Program-made: the position numbers and the translations under genes
In this document: piece by piece, positions 11,590 through 23,400 of the stretch
Layout: each line of letters starts with the position of its first letter
Numbering within the stretch: the stretch's first letter is position 1
The notes under the pieces: generated by a model
What the model saw: the letters and a program-made list of their open reading frames with translations, nothing else
Database searches by the model: none
Told to the model about the DNA's origin: nothing
Source of the DNA: Nymphalis io
Taxonomy: Eukaryota > Arthropoda > Insecta > Lepidoptera > Nymphalidae
DNA length: 64,000 nucleotides
Assembly (NCBI RefSeq): GCF_905147045.1
Contig: NC_065889.1
Span: 3,911,001 to 3,975,000, forward strand
Direction of reading: 5' to 3'

Positions 11590-12172
11590 CAACCCGGTAA
11601 TGCCAACTTGGGGTTTCTCCCAAATTTAAGGGAATCAAGATATCCGGGGGTTTTTTTAGAGGGTACATTTATTTAGAAGGATTTTAGGGGATCTATTATT
11701 CAAGTTTTTTTTCCGTAATAAAACGTACGACTCTATACAATTTATATTAAACATCGAATGCAACCAACAAACTAAACCAAATATAAACTCCAAGCGTGGC
11801 TATCAACTGAAATATCAAAAAAACTATAGTATATTGAGATTGAAATAATAGCTCAACGGTTAGCGTGCTTGTACAACACGTAGGAGGCCCGAGCTTTGAT
11901 TTCTGGTCACTGAATGAATTAATTTAATGAATTAATTTCATTGTTATCATCATTATTATTAGATTATTAATTAATGTATGTAAATGTGTAAAATGCACCC
12001 GCATAAATACAACAGCTATTTTTATTTGAAATTACCTCTCAAACCGCACTCGGTTTGTACACTTGTAACAAAAAAATTAGATCTTATTAGATTAATCTCG
12101 ATATCGATATTTAGGGGAATTTGATGTTGGTCCTAGGGGGAATATTCTGTAGGAGTTGGCATCACTGTTCCA
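11590..12172. mobile_element. Possible non-autonomous element with imperfect inverted ends
   Basis: Near the left end the sequence reads CGGTAATGCCAACT; near the right end the reverse complement reads CAGTGATGCCAACT, matching 12 of 14. Both are followed inward by runs of G or C and an 'AAATTTAAGGG' or 'CCCCTAAAT' type segment. A decayed tRNA-like stretch ('TAGCTCAACGGTTAGCG') lies inside near 11,850. This fits a MITE or composite short element, but no target duplication or second copy was found in the window. Confidence 0.3.
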
Positions 12173-12621
12173 ACCCCAAGTCCCAACCACAAGAAGACTA
12201 AACCCAAATAAACAACTTTGGCACCAATATCATTAATCACCGATATCAATTGACGCGATATAATTGGTGGAGATTTCTACGGATTCACGAAAAAATGGGG
12301 TTTTTAATGACCGCGAAGTTGTAATCGGAACTTCGAAAGTTAAATTAATGCGGTTATAACTAGTTAAGTGTTGTATTATAAATAAAAGTAAATTAATCAA
12401 GAACTGTTTATAATGCGTAATACAAAAGAACAATAAGAAACTTGCGTGGAATTTGTAAATCTACGGTTTGTTTACCTTTACTCTTACTCCGAATGGAACT
12501 TTCCCTTTGGCTGCTGTCTTTCAATTAATTTAATAACGCATTGACTATCATGATCTGTGACTGATTTGATTATTTACAAAAAATGTAGAGACAGTAATAT
12601 TACATATATTCTGCTATTTTA
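12173..12621. other. Upstream region of the RING gene
   Basis: Presumed promoter and 5' UTR of the gene starting at 12,622. I cannot place a transcription start. A minus-strand open frame (12,233-12,433) shows no family. Confidence 0.4.
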
Positions 12622-14355
12622 ATGAAAATAAGAAAAAAGAACATGAAACAGGAAAACGAAATTACTAAGTCAAAACAACTATTACAGAAAGCTACTAAAG
12701 AAACTCCATATTCGTTTTTACCTCATAAGCGAAAACAAGAAAACAAACCTATTGTAGCTAGTACCATTTCTATGTCTGAAATGTTCCATGACTTGTATGG
12801 TAGCTTTGACTGTGTAAAGACTTTTATAAGCCGTAGTACATTACCGGACAGTGATAACACTACATGCCAGAACTTGCCACTTAAAATAGAAGATGAAATT
12901 ATAATTATAGATGATGATGATGATGAACCAGAAATCCCATTAAAGAAATCAAAACCAGATAATACTTTTAGTTATACAAGCCATCTACCATCATCAAAAA
13001 ACAATGAAAATAAATTAAATTATGAAGATACTAATAATTATGAGCTCTCAATATATAAAGAAAAAGAAAGATTGCATACCAAAACAGTAAAATATGATCC
13101 ATATGATTTTTATCCGATTCCCAGTACTTCTACAAATACTGAAACAATTCTTAAAAATGAACAAAAATTTCAAGAATATTTGAGTCAAGAAGTAAATAAT
13201 AGTCATAAAATTATTGAAGAAAATTGTCAACCCCTGATCACCGATGATACTACTACTCAAGAATTGAATAATAAGATTAAAAGTCAATATGATATGGATG
13301 CTCAAAAATTAAATTGTAAAAAAGAAAGTAACAATACTGACATAAATAAATCTAATATTAATTGTCCTATAATGACTGATATAATTGATCCTATTGACTT
13401 TATTGATTTAAGTATTATTGATGTTGATAAAGTTATTGGTGAAAATAATTTAATTTTAAACAAAATACGAAATAGGGAGAAAAACAGAATAGGGAAGTTA
13501 ATTGAAGTAATTAAAACAGATTCTGAAGAAATCATTCCAGTTCATTCAGAACTAACTATTATTGATGTTGACAAAGCTATAGACGAAAATAACTTAATTT
13601 TAAACAAAATCCGAAATGGGAAGAAAAACAGAATAGGGAAGTTTATTGAAGTAATAAAAACAGATTCTGAAGAAATCATTCCAGTTTTGAATGACTCAAG
13701 TAACATTCAAGATACAGTCTCAACAATTTGTTTAACTACTCAAATAGATCTATCTGGTGTCCCTGCATCACCAGCCAGAACTCATGAGGATCCATACAGT
13801 GTTCAGAGTATAGAAAGGAGCAAGAATGTACCTTATAAAAGTTCTCAAAAGTTGTCTTATGAAAAACCCAATGTCCGATCCAGACAAGTTGAACCAAGTG
13901 TACCAAATATGCTTAATCAAATAACAAATCCATCAGTACTCCCCATTAATTTGCCAGTTGTTCGAACAACTAACCCAATAAGTCAATCCTATAGTTCACA
14001 ATTGGACAATTCAAATGAAAACTTAATTATAAATTATAATGCAATAATAACTTGTAACTGCATTCAACAAACGCAACATAAAGGGCTATCTCAAATATCA
14101 AATATAGAGAGAAAACATTCTGATCAAAATACACAACAAAATATTAACTCAACTGAAGATAAAACAAATATAATTTCTGCAAGATGTCCAATTTGCATGG
14201 AAACTCTCGCTGAAAAGGTAATTGCTAGTACTTTATGTGGACATATTTTTTGTATGCCTTGCATTAAAGAAGCATTAAAGTACCCTCCCAAAAAATGTCC
14301 TACATGTAGACAGAAAATTTTTGGTTTAGGTTATCACCAGATATTTTTATTTTAA
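12622..14355 (+). CDS. dgrn: RING-finger SUMO-targeted ubiquitin ligase, RNF4/degringolade type
   Basis: A 577-residue intronless protein. The only folded domain is a C-terminal C3HC4 RING: C522, C525, C539, H541, C544, C547, C559, C562. After it the chain ends in an RNF4-like tail (K-I-x5-Y-H-x-I) that in RNF4 helps the RING dimerise. The long N-terminal part is low-complexity, rich in Asn, Lys, Glu and Ile. It contains SUMO-interaction-like motifs: IIII followed by DDDDDE at 93-102, and IID V D clusters near 264-268 and 312-316. STUbLs of this kind ubiquitinate poly-SUMOylated nuclear proteins. Residues 263-310 and 311-358 are a tandem duplication of one 48-residue unit carrying the second SIM-like motif. 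The start is the first ATG of the frame. The ligase class is well supported by RING plus tail; the dgrn symbol is inferred, since N-terminal similarity cannot be judged by eye. Confidence 0.85.
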   Translation: MKIRKKNMKQENEITKSKQLLQKATKETPYSFLPHKRKQENKPIVASTISMSEMFHDLYGSFDCVKTFISRSTLPDSDNTTCQNLPLKIEDEIIIIDDDDDEPEIPLKKSKPDNTFSYTSHLPSSKNNENKLNYEDTNNYELSIYKEKERLHTKTVKYDPYDFYPIPSTSTNTETILKNEQKFQEYLSQEVNNSHKIIEENCQPLITDDTTTQELNNKIKSQYDMDAQKLNCKKESNNTDINKSNINCPIMTDIIDPIDFIDLSIIDVDKVIGENNLILNKIRNREKNRIGKLIEVIKTDSEEIIPVHSELTIIDVDKAIDENNLILNKIRNGKKNRIGKFIEVIKTDSEEIIPVLNDSSNIQDTVSTICLTTQIDLSGVPASPARTHEDPYSVQSIERSKNVPYKSSQKLSYEKPNVRSRQVEPSVPNMLNQITNPSVLPINLPVVRTTNPISQSYSSQLDNSNENLIINYNAIITCNCIQQTQHKGLSQISNIERKHSDQNTQQNINSTEDKTNIISARCPICMETLAEKVIASTLCGHIFCMPCIKEALKYPPKKCPTCRQKIFGLGYHQIFLF

Positions 14356-15729
14356 GGAAATCATATTATATTTTAAATATAATATTCTTTACTATAGTAG
14401 TGAAACCAGGGTAGATTAAAAATTATATTAAGATTTATTTGTTACTAATACTAACTTTGTTTTTATTTATAAGTTATCAGATTCATATCAACAACAATTT
14501 CGTTCCTTATATTTTAGTAAAGGATTGTAAATATTGTGTTAAAAAATGTATACAAATTCAATTGTTGTAAGTACTATAAATTATATTACATATACACTTA
14601 TATCAAATGTTTTTTTAAGAAATTTTATTTTGTTACCAAAAATTTGTTTAAAAAACTATAAGTCATTGTTTGTACATGTATATCTGGCAATAAACTTGTG
14701 ACTAAATAATAAATAAATGTCCAGTGTTCACTAACATAGATTATAAGCTCTTAATTATTTTTACTAAGCCACTATGGATGCTATATATTTGAAATAAATT
14801 TAATTTTATTTATTTATAACATTTTAAGTTTTTTAGTTTAATTTTTATATTTGTTTGACTATTGATTTAAAATCAGAATTATATTTTTATATAGTCCAAC
14901 ATAAAATAATAATAAAATTTATATAAAATAAGGTATATAATGTGATACCCATTATAAATTAAAACTTTTGATAAAATATATAAAAGTGCAAACACATTGT
15001 TACAGTATTTAATGATCCCTGTACTTATGTCAATTATAAAATTTAGCAATTGAGTATATTTATGTGACATGTCATTTTTTATTATCAATGAAACTAGAAA
15101 TACAAATTTGTAATTTTTTTGTCAACATTATACACTGACAATATATATTTTTTGCATTAGTTTTATTTTAAGCTTTATCTATTATTAATATGATATACAT
15201 ACTATATTTTATATTAAAAATCACTTTATTGTTTTAAACAATATTATTTTCTTTTAAATAAATCTAAAATTAGCAGAAATCTAAAAAACTGTAATTAATT
15301 ATTGCTTTTATCATTTACCCCAAAATTTATTTATTTTGTTATGAGTTTTTTTTATTATATCTATTTTCATATTTTTTGTATTCTATTGCATTAATGTTCT
15401 AGTACCTAGCATATAAATCTGCAAGCCCCTAAGCCCTGGGTTTAAATACCGGATCTCGACGTGATAAAACACTAATGGGTTTATTTGTCAAGACAATCGC
15501 AGCCTGTTTGGAAATTGGTAGTGCTTACCGTACTATGGAAAGCATATGCAGCCGTTGGTCCTAAGCCGAGCTCTCACATCGTATAGTAATGCCATACAAT
15601 CTGATTATAAGTGCGTACCATTTTCACCACAACTTTACCATATTTTGAATCACTACAAATGATATGGTTACTTGTCATTTGGTTCGTTTTTATTGTCATG
15701 CTCTATCTTGCTATTTATTTAGACTACCT
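14356..15729. other. 3' UTR of the RING gene, then non-coding DNA with repeat debris
   Basis: AATAAA-type signals occur near 14,690 and 14,705, a likely end for the RING transcript. From about 15,410 to 15,620 the sequence is more GC-rich ('AAGCCCTGGGTTTAAATACC', 'GCCGTTGGTCCTAAGCC') and resembles a tRNA-like SINE head and body of a different family, too decayed to name. Confidence 0.4.
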
Positions 15730-15944
15730 ACAGTACAGTACAGTGACAGCCTGTGAATGTCCACTGCTGGGCTAAGGCCTCCTCTCCTTTTTTGAAGAGA
15801 AGGTTTGAAGCTTATTCCACCACACTGCTCCAATGCGGGTTGGTGGAATACACATGTGGTAGAATTTCAGTGAAATTAGACACATGCAGGTTTCCTCACG
15901 ATGTTTTCCTTCACCGTCAAGCACGAGATAAATTATAAACACAA
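15730..15944 (-). mobile_element. Metulj-like SINE, 5'-truncated copy
   Basis: The minus strand carries the 3' two thirds of the same SINE as at 6377-6682, from 'TTGTGTTTATAATT' to the 3' end, with a (CTGTA)n-type tail visible at 15,730-15,745 (plus strand CAGTACAGTA). The tRNA-like head is missing. It abuts a complete copy in the opposite orientation. Confidence 0.85.
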
Positions 15945-15952
15945 CCTACATT

Positions 15953-16268
15953 AGAAGTCGAGATGGCCCAGTGGTAAGAACGCGTGAATCTTAACCGATG
16001 AACGTGGGTTCAAACCCGGGCGAGCACCTCTGAATTTACATGTGCTTAATTTCTGTTTATAATTCATCTCGTGCTTTTCGGTGAAGGAAAACATCGTGAG
16101 GAAACCTGCATGTGTCTAATTTCATCGAAATTCTGCCACATGTGTATTCTACCAACCCGCACTGGAGCAGCGTGGTAGAATAAGCTCCAAACCTTCTCCT
16201 CAAAAAAGGGAGAGGAGGCCTTAGCCCAGCAGTGGGACATTTACAGGCTGTTACTGTACTGTTACTGT
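15953..16268 (+). mobile_element. Metulj-like SINE, full-length copy
   Basis: Complete element with the pol III internal promoter: A box TGGCCCAGTGG (15,964-15,974) and B box GGTTCAAACCC (16,007-16,017). It ends in a CTGTTACTGTACTGTTACTGT-type tail. It is flanked by a 12-bp target-site duplication ACAACCTACATT at 15,941-15,952 and 16,269-16,280, so it inserted at the 5' edge of the older minus-strand copy. Confidence 0.92.
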
Positions 16269-16280
16269 ACAACCTACATT

Positions 16281-17468
16281 TATATCTTTTAATTGAAACC
16301 TGTTAAATACTTCCTTATTTTTGTACTTTTGAACTTCTTTAAGAAAATAAAGTTGAAGTCTATAACTAGGCAACCATTTAAAAATAATTAAAAACTTGAA
16401 TTACTTGTATTAAAAGAAAAAATATATAAATAAATAATTTTAAATTTAATTTATAGTTACATTAGTAATTAATACTCAACAATAAATCAAGAAGGTATTG
16501 TAACTGTAATAGTTATAATACCTACTTGATTTATTATTATATATTATACACGTGTGTCATGCCTGAGATATCATTGTCCTAGCAAATGAAAATACTACAA
16601 CTAATATAGGCATACAAGGAGACATTACAATAATTCAGTATAAGTTATTAATTATTAATACACTACTAATATTAATACGCACTAATGTCATAAATACGAA
16701 AGATTGTGTGTTATGAATACTAGTTATTTCTTCACGCTTTATCTCATAATTAACATATTTTGGCCTTTTTATCCATTTAACTGGATTTTCGATTATGACG
16801 CAAGCAAAGCCGCAAGCCAAGCGCTACATATATCATGAACACTTAATTCAAACATGATTTTATAAATCATAATACACAAATGAAAACTGCCAACCTAGAA
16901 CATATAGGTACTACAATTGCATTGTGGAATAAATCTTGTTATAAGCTAATCAATAGTCTCTTTCCTTTCTTTCATTCCTAGGTTTTGATGAGTAATCAAC
17001 CTACTATCATTAAGTTCCAACCAAGAGTGTGTAATTCTACTGTTGAGATCTCAAGTTTTAATATATTTACATGGTAATAAGTAACAGTTACATGGTAATC
17101 AGTAGATCTCAGTAACCTGATAGTGACTGGATTCAATCCAAAAAAAATCTTATACAATAACATGTTACATATATATTTTTATTAAAAAATAATAATATAC
17201 ATAATTCAATCTGTAACTAATCTTAATCTATAAATATCATTTAAATAGTTTTAACATAACATACAATTTCCCAGAACTAAACAATTCAACTTTAATGTTT
17301 TTTTTCTTATGAAAAGGGAGTTTATGAAGTTACTGTGTTTTTAATTAAAACTATATATTTGTAGTAAAAACTTATCCAAGGTATATTATTTTGAGTTTGA
17401 TAATTATAATATTACTGACTTAAATTTTACTAAAATAAGGCATAATAATTATAGGCAAGTTATAATGA
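16281..17468. other. AT-rich non-coding DNA
   Basis: No gene recognised. The right part is probably the 3' UTR of the minus-strand CCDC28 gene. Confidence 0.45.
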
Positions 17469-18062
17469 TTATTCTTTATTGCTACTGTTTGCCGTTGGAA
17501 CACTATCAGATTGTAGCATTTCTATTGAAGTTGATAATTGCTCTAAACTTTGGACTAATTGAGTCATTTTATCTTTGGATGCAGTATTTTCAAAGCAGTC
17601 ATCAGTTGGTTTCTCAGCATCTCCATATAAACGAAAATGTAACCTTGCTAAATGCTCTTGCTGGTCTCTTATGTTAATCATTTGTTCCATACTGCATCCA
17701 GTACCAAAGGCACTGAGCTTGCCTGTATGAAAATCATCTAACAATTCCAGCAATGCTTTTTCCATATGCTTCACATCTGGGGTCTCCTTGGGCATGTGCT
17801 TGGGTCTAGTATTGTTAGTCCGCAAAAAATCACGATGCAATCTTCTCTCATTAACATAAGATACTTTAGCAGAATCATTTATACTATTGTTGGTACTCGT
17901 GAATGTTTGAGGATTTTTCGATGTATGACTTGCCGTACCACTCGACAATTTATTGCTAGTAACAGGGGATGTAGCAGGTTGCGAAACTTTTTGGTCTTCT
18001 TCTTCCCCTTCATTCTGCATAAGCTGCTGCGTTTCGTTAGCTTCCTCTAAATCTAAGCTCAT
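17469..18062 (-). CDS. Ccdc28: Coiled-coil domain-containing protein 28 (CCDC28) homologue
   Basis: A 197-residue single-exon protein. Residues 1-85 are polar and low-complexity (Ser, Thr, Asn, Glu). Residues about 88-147 match the conserved CCDC28A/B core: a 'RPKH' entry, 'MEKALLELLDDFHTGKL', 'AFG..CS.EQM', 'RDQQEHLARLHFRLYG'. A second helical stretch with heptad-like Leu and Ile follows at about 163-184 (QLVQSLEQLSTSIEML). The vertebrate CCDC28B paralogue is known as a modifier of Bardet-Biedl syndrome and a TORC2/cilia-associated protein; whether that applies in insects is not known from sequence. The ATG at 18,062 starts the frame. The antisense frames over this region are shadows. It lies head to head with Ro60, 2.4 kb apart. 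Confidence 0.88.
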   Translation of the reverse strand: MSLDLEEANETQQLMQNEGEEEDQKVSQPATSPVTSNKLSSGTASHTSKNPQTFTSTNNSINDSAKVSYVNERRLHRDFLRTNNTRPKHMPKETPDVKHMEKALLELLDDFHTGKLSAFGTGCSMEQMINIRDQQEHLARLHFRLYGDAEKPTDDCFENTASKDKMTQLVQSLEQLSTSIEMLQSDSVPTANSSNKE

Positions 18063-18599
18063 GTATACTAAATTTTATTGACAGTTAAAAATATTATAAT
18101 TTATGCAAGATATATATTTCTTATAATTACAAATAAAACAAAATAACTTGAAAGGGTAATGATGAAAAATATAAATAACAACAAAGAATGACGTTATCTA
18201 TGCATCTATTTGACAGAGATGTCAGTGATCAGTCGAATAATCAAAAGCACTCAATTAAATTATTATTAATAAAAAATGGTTGCCATATATGTTTCTATGT
18301 TAACTTCTTCACTCTGAATGTAAATGTAAATTCAAGAAGAATGTTAAATAATGTTGTCATTAGAAATTTTTTTAAATTATAAATAGAGAGAATAAATTAA
18401 AATAACATATTAATATATAACGAAGCACTTTAGGCTTTTATTGGACACCGTATTTATTTGCTTACATTGTCGACAAGTCGATATTTTTTATCGAAAATCA
18501 GGACATTTTTTAGCTGACGCTGACAGCACTTACATGATAAATAATTATAGGTTATGGAAAATTCTATTATACTCAGGACTTTAAGGTAATAAGGTTTCG

Positions 18600-19036
18600 T
18601 CATACTATGGCATAAATAATCAACACTGAGAAACTATATTTTAGGGACAAAACGTCGTACTTGCGCGTGAAAACACACGCCGGCAATTTTTTTATTGCTA
18701 TCACTTTAACGTGAAGTAATACAATGCACCATTGTATAACCTTCGATATGATATAAGGATTGTTCCTCTGGCTTTTCACTGGATTAGAATCGTTTTCTAA
18801 TTTACTAAGCAAAAATTGAATAATAAACACAGTGAGCGCACCAACTATTAAGTTTATTTCGCTAGTTGAGTAGCGAAACAAACACTAAAACTGGTTACGC
18901 GATAAGGGACAAAAGATTTGATAATTCTATCTCTGTCTAAACTATTTGTTACGTAATTTTCGTTCTCTTTCTTGTGTAAGTGAGAAGGATCGTCATTGCG
19001 TCTACTAGTTTCTCTGGCTACGCCTAGCACGGACAT
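18600..19036 (-). other. Two overlapping minus-strand frames, possible broken small membrane protein
   Basis: ATG at 19,036 opens a 60-codon hydrophilic frame (starts MSVLGVARETSRR) ending at 18,854. A different frame covering 18,600-18,881 encodes a clear hydrophobic segment (INLIVGALTVFIIQFLL) followed by polar sequence. A one-base shift near 18,885 would join a soluble N terminus to a membrane segment. No family is recognised. It may be a real single-pass protein gene with a frameshift, a pseudogene, or chance. Confidence 0.2.
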
Positions 19037-20422
19037 GGATCTTGTCCTTGTTGCAATCCAGTGACATTGACAGCAAGGCGTTGTGTTGGTACAGGGCTAC
19101 CAGTAAATAAACTTTCTTAGGGAAGGAAATCAGAATATAGATAATAATTTAATACATATAGTATTATGACTACGGTATGGTCCTAAGAAAATCACAAAGT
19201 GTATTTCAAGTTGTTTTACTATAATTATGTTTTACAACAAATAAATTAAGCTATCGCATGTCGAATTCGTCATTCATATCATCTTTGCCCTAATCACTAT
19301 ACTATCACTATACTATATATCCATAACATTGTTTTATTAGTCTTTTCTGGTGTAACAATTTTACTGATTGATGCTTCAGCCAGTTTTCTTAAGTAAGGAA
19401 CAAAATTTCGATAAACGTAAACAAACACCTCTAGAACACTAAATATACCTGTTATAACATAAATATAATATTTAATAAAATTTAGTTTATCATTAGTTAT
19501 AAATGGGAATTTAGAATTTCCAATTAGATTTGGTTTAACTTATTGTTTGCAGTGGTTTTCAAAACATGATATTCAACAAGATGTTGATATTAGATCCGAT
19601 TTTGGTCACTATAACCAAAATAAAACTATTGAATTTCAATGGTGTGTAGAGCTGTCTGTACACTCCCTAAGTAAAACGTCGTCATTGCAGTCTCTTTCTT
19701 AGTATGCTATCTATTTTGAAATCGGAATTATATTATTTAAAAAAAATACTAATATTGAAAAAAAAAAATATTTTACTTCTCTTCTTCTTTAATAAAAATC
19801 TTTATAATATCTAATATCGAATGCTTAGTTTGATAATAATAACAAAATAACCAAAAGTATTAAATTTCTCTTGATATTATTAAATTTTATTACATGTTAT
19901 AATTTATTACATACAAAAAAATGTTTTTTTATTTGGATTACAATTCAATTTATCCGATCTCTTAGCTTTTGGCAAGGCAACATAACTTTTAGTTGTCAAA
20001 ATAAAGTTAGGAAACGAACAAGGTAGGCTTGATAAATTTTGTATTATAATATATTGTAGTAAGATTTGTGTGAAGTTTTCTATATAGCATCGGTAACTAT
20101 TACTTATCAAAAATATGTTACTAGTGTATATAAATAATATATCCGTTGACTCTATGAATAGGTCAACCTCCATTGTCCATTTTTTTTCTGGCCACATCCT
20201 CAATAATTATAGCACATGTTTCGCTTGAGTACCGACATAAAATAATGTTTAATTCTTACAATGCTTTTCAATTAATGTAATTTTTTTTTTTAGATATTGT
20301 TCACGTTGGTAATCGCTAACTGGTATCTATCTGGATGATACAGCATTTGCATGTTGGTAATTTGTATGTATTTATTGCGTCGCCAGACTTAATAAGCAGT
20401 ATCGGGGAATAAAATATCCAAG
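19037..20422. other. Intergenic region upstream of Ro60
   Basis: AT-rich, no recognisable gene. It must contain the Ro60 promoter; the start site cannot be placed. A 98-codon minus-strand frame at 19,907-20,203 shows no domain. Confidence 0.4.
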
Positions 20423-23400
20423 ATGACAGCGTCATCAACTCTAGATCCAAAACTTCGAAATCTTATTACGAGATATCTGCATACCGGGAATGAGGTTCCA
20501 AAATATTATCCTGGATGTTGGAACTCGCATAAATATTTCGAAACAGACAAACTAAAAGCTATTGATGAAGTTTTGGGAAAAGAACCAAAAAATGTTGAAG
20601 TTGTTAAAATCATTCTACAGGTAAAAAAATATATGATAATTACAAAAGAAAACAAATTAAATTAAAAAAAAAAAACATAACAGCATTAATATTGTTCTAG
20701 GCTTACAAAGATGGTTGGTATACAAGGTTTGAGACAATTGCGTTTGCTTTGACTAAATGTCTCCTCAATGGTTCCCCGGAAGTTAAAGAGGCAACATATA
20801 AAGCAGCATCAGAAATATGTAACACTCCAGAAGAAATGATGTTATTCAATAAATTCACCAGGCTCTTGCGAACTGGTATGTGCTTTTGTTGTATAAAACT
20901 CTTACCAATTATATTATAAATGTGAAATTGTTTGTTCGTTATGCTTTAAGGTCTTAACTACTCAACTAATCAGTATAGGTCGTAGCGGTGTAATGGGCGG
21001 CGGGCGGCCGCGGCACATTGCTTTGTGTACAATGCCCTAGCATCAAGCTTCCTGAATCTGTCAAATGTATTCCAATTGATATTGAAATTTGACAGATCTG
21101 GGAAATTTTATTGTTACTCAACATCATTTAATATTGCACCATTTGATCATCTCCGTTCACTGTTGTAAATATAAGGTGTTTGATAAATATCATATCAAGC
21201 CAAAACGTTCCCATATAAAAATGTCTATATAAATGTTATGTCAATGTTAAAAAATGGAAATTCTAAAAAAAATAGACTTCATACAAAATGAACGATCAGG
21301 TGATTGAGTTAGTATAATAGTTGATTTTTTTACAATTTCCTTTTTTTTAGCATTTACCTACTCCATTTTAACCTAGTAGCACGCGCTTACTAGACTACGC
21401 TAGGGTAATGATTGCACACGGGCACTATATGGGCTAGAGATACCTCTGGATATGAGTTACCTTAAACTCCCTCCATTCTTCACCCGCAGGTGGAAATTAG
21501 TTTACTATATATTGAACAGTCAAAAAATGATCAAGTTGCCTCTGAATCTTACACAAAAGACAAAAAAGACCTTTGATTTATAAATAAATTTTGCTAATTT
21601 ATATAATACACATCTGACAATACATATATATTTTTAATCACTAGGTAATGGCCGTGGATGGTGTAAGCATGTCAAGGAATGGTACATTAGAAAAGATCCA
21701 ATGGAACTAGCAAAAGAGATGACAAGAGTGCGGGCAAGACACGGACGTTCTCACAAGACACTCCTAAAGAAATCTCATGTTAAGATTCCTGAAAATGATC
21801 ATGGTTAGTTATATTAGTAATAAACATTGGATAAATTGCTGTTAAGGAAATAAAGGATGAAATATAATGAATGCTTTGCAAATGTTTTCTGTTATTTTAA
21901 AATTAAACACATTAATTGTTATTTACCAATATCTTTTATTACATTATATATTTTTAAAGTAAAATTAAAAGAATAAACAATTTTTCAGTTCGAGATGCTG
22001 TGATCAAGTATGCCATTTTTGGTCTAAAGCGGGCTAAGCAAATGTTGGGTAATGTTGAAGGAACAAAAGAGGTGTTTGATTACATTCAGATAGTTGAAGA
22101 CATGCGCCACTGCGAAGATCCTGTGGCAGCAGCAAAAATAGCTACCCAAAACCAATTCACCCTTGATCATGTTCCAGGACATCTGCTCACTTCACAGGAT
22201 GTATGTTAATAAAGTAATACTATGATTATAGTTCAAATTCGACATGTAAAATTAGTTTTTGACGTAATATGAAAGCATTTGTGCAATTCTTTGATACAGT
22301 AACTTTTGATAAATATAATTAATATATATATATTTTTTCACTTTTTACATGTTTACCCTCACTTTTTAACTTGGCTTAAGATTGGTCTTCTTTTTAACTG
22401 AATTTTTCAATTTTGTTATAAATAAATAAATAAGATTAATAACCCTCTCTAATAACAAATTTGGGTAATAATATATGATTACATATCTATAAACAAATAT
22501 GATGGGTAGATTAGAAAAAAAATGCCTATTTAAAGATTAAAAAACAAACTCTTCAAAACTTGAGCCAATTAATTAAAATTGTATTTTTATTATTTTAAAC
22601 TACTTCTTATTTTCAAGGTCTGGAATGCAGTACTGCCTCAATTTTCCTTGGGACAGCTGCTCAGGAACATTCAACGTATACACAACATGGGTTTTCTAAC
22701 AAGCGACTCTACTACCACAGCAATCCTTATCTCACTGCTAAACAATCAGGATTTTATTAAAAAATCGAAAGTTACTCCGATCGAAGTATACATCACTTTA
22801 TGCAACTATAAAAAGAAGACCAGGTGATAAAATTTATTAAATTTTAAGCAAATGTTAGTTTTTTAGTTAGATGAGATTAAATGGTAGATATATAATTAAA
22901 AAGACATATTTTTTCAGAAAATTTTACCAAGTCAGTGTATGTCTACAGAGAAACAATATTAAATTATAAAATTCCAATATACTTGTTTCTGTAAATGCTC
23001 TTCTATAACTGTTAAACCTCCTTTGCATTTTTCCAATATCTATTAAGGGGGAAAAAATTAAATCACTGCTACATAATTTTTCTTTTGCATTTGTTTATAA
23101 TTTGTTGCATAAAAGATTTGATGATGATTGAATGATTTGATTTGTTGCAAAAAAGATATACAATTGTTATTTATTGTGACTTTTCATAGACCATTGAAAT
23201 ACGAAAAAGCTAAAGTAGCAATGGAAAAGCAAGCACGACGTCGCACTCGTCAAATCTTTGACACTAAAACAGAGCTTTGGGAGTGGACTGTCACTCGCCG
23301 CCATCCAAAAGAAATAAAGCATTGGGGTCAGTACTTACATTTATAAATGTTAAAGTTCATGTTAATTATTATTTTAAGAATAATATGTACTTCCAAATAT

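Noticed and set aside
15953..16025. Possible tRNA gene (A and B boxes present)
   Set aside because: It is the head of a SINE: followed by SINE body and tail, flanked by a target duplication, and it lacks a proper acceptor stem.
17766..18050. 94-codon plus-strand frame
   Set aside because: Antisense to CCDC28, whose frame has recognisable conserved motifs.
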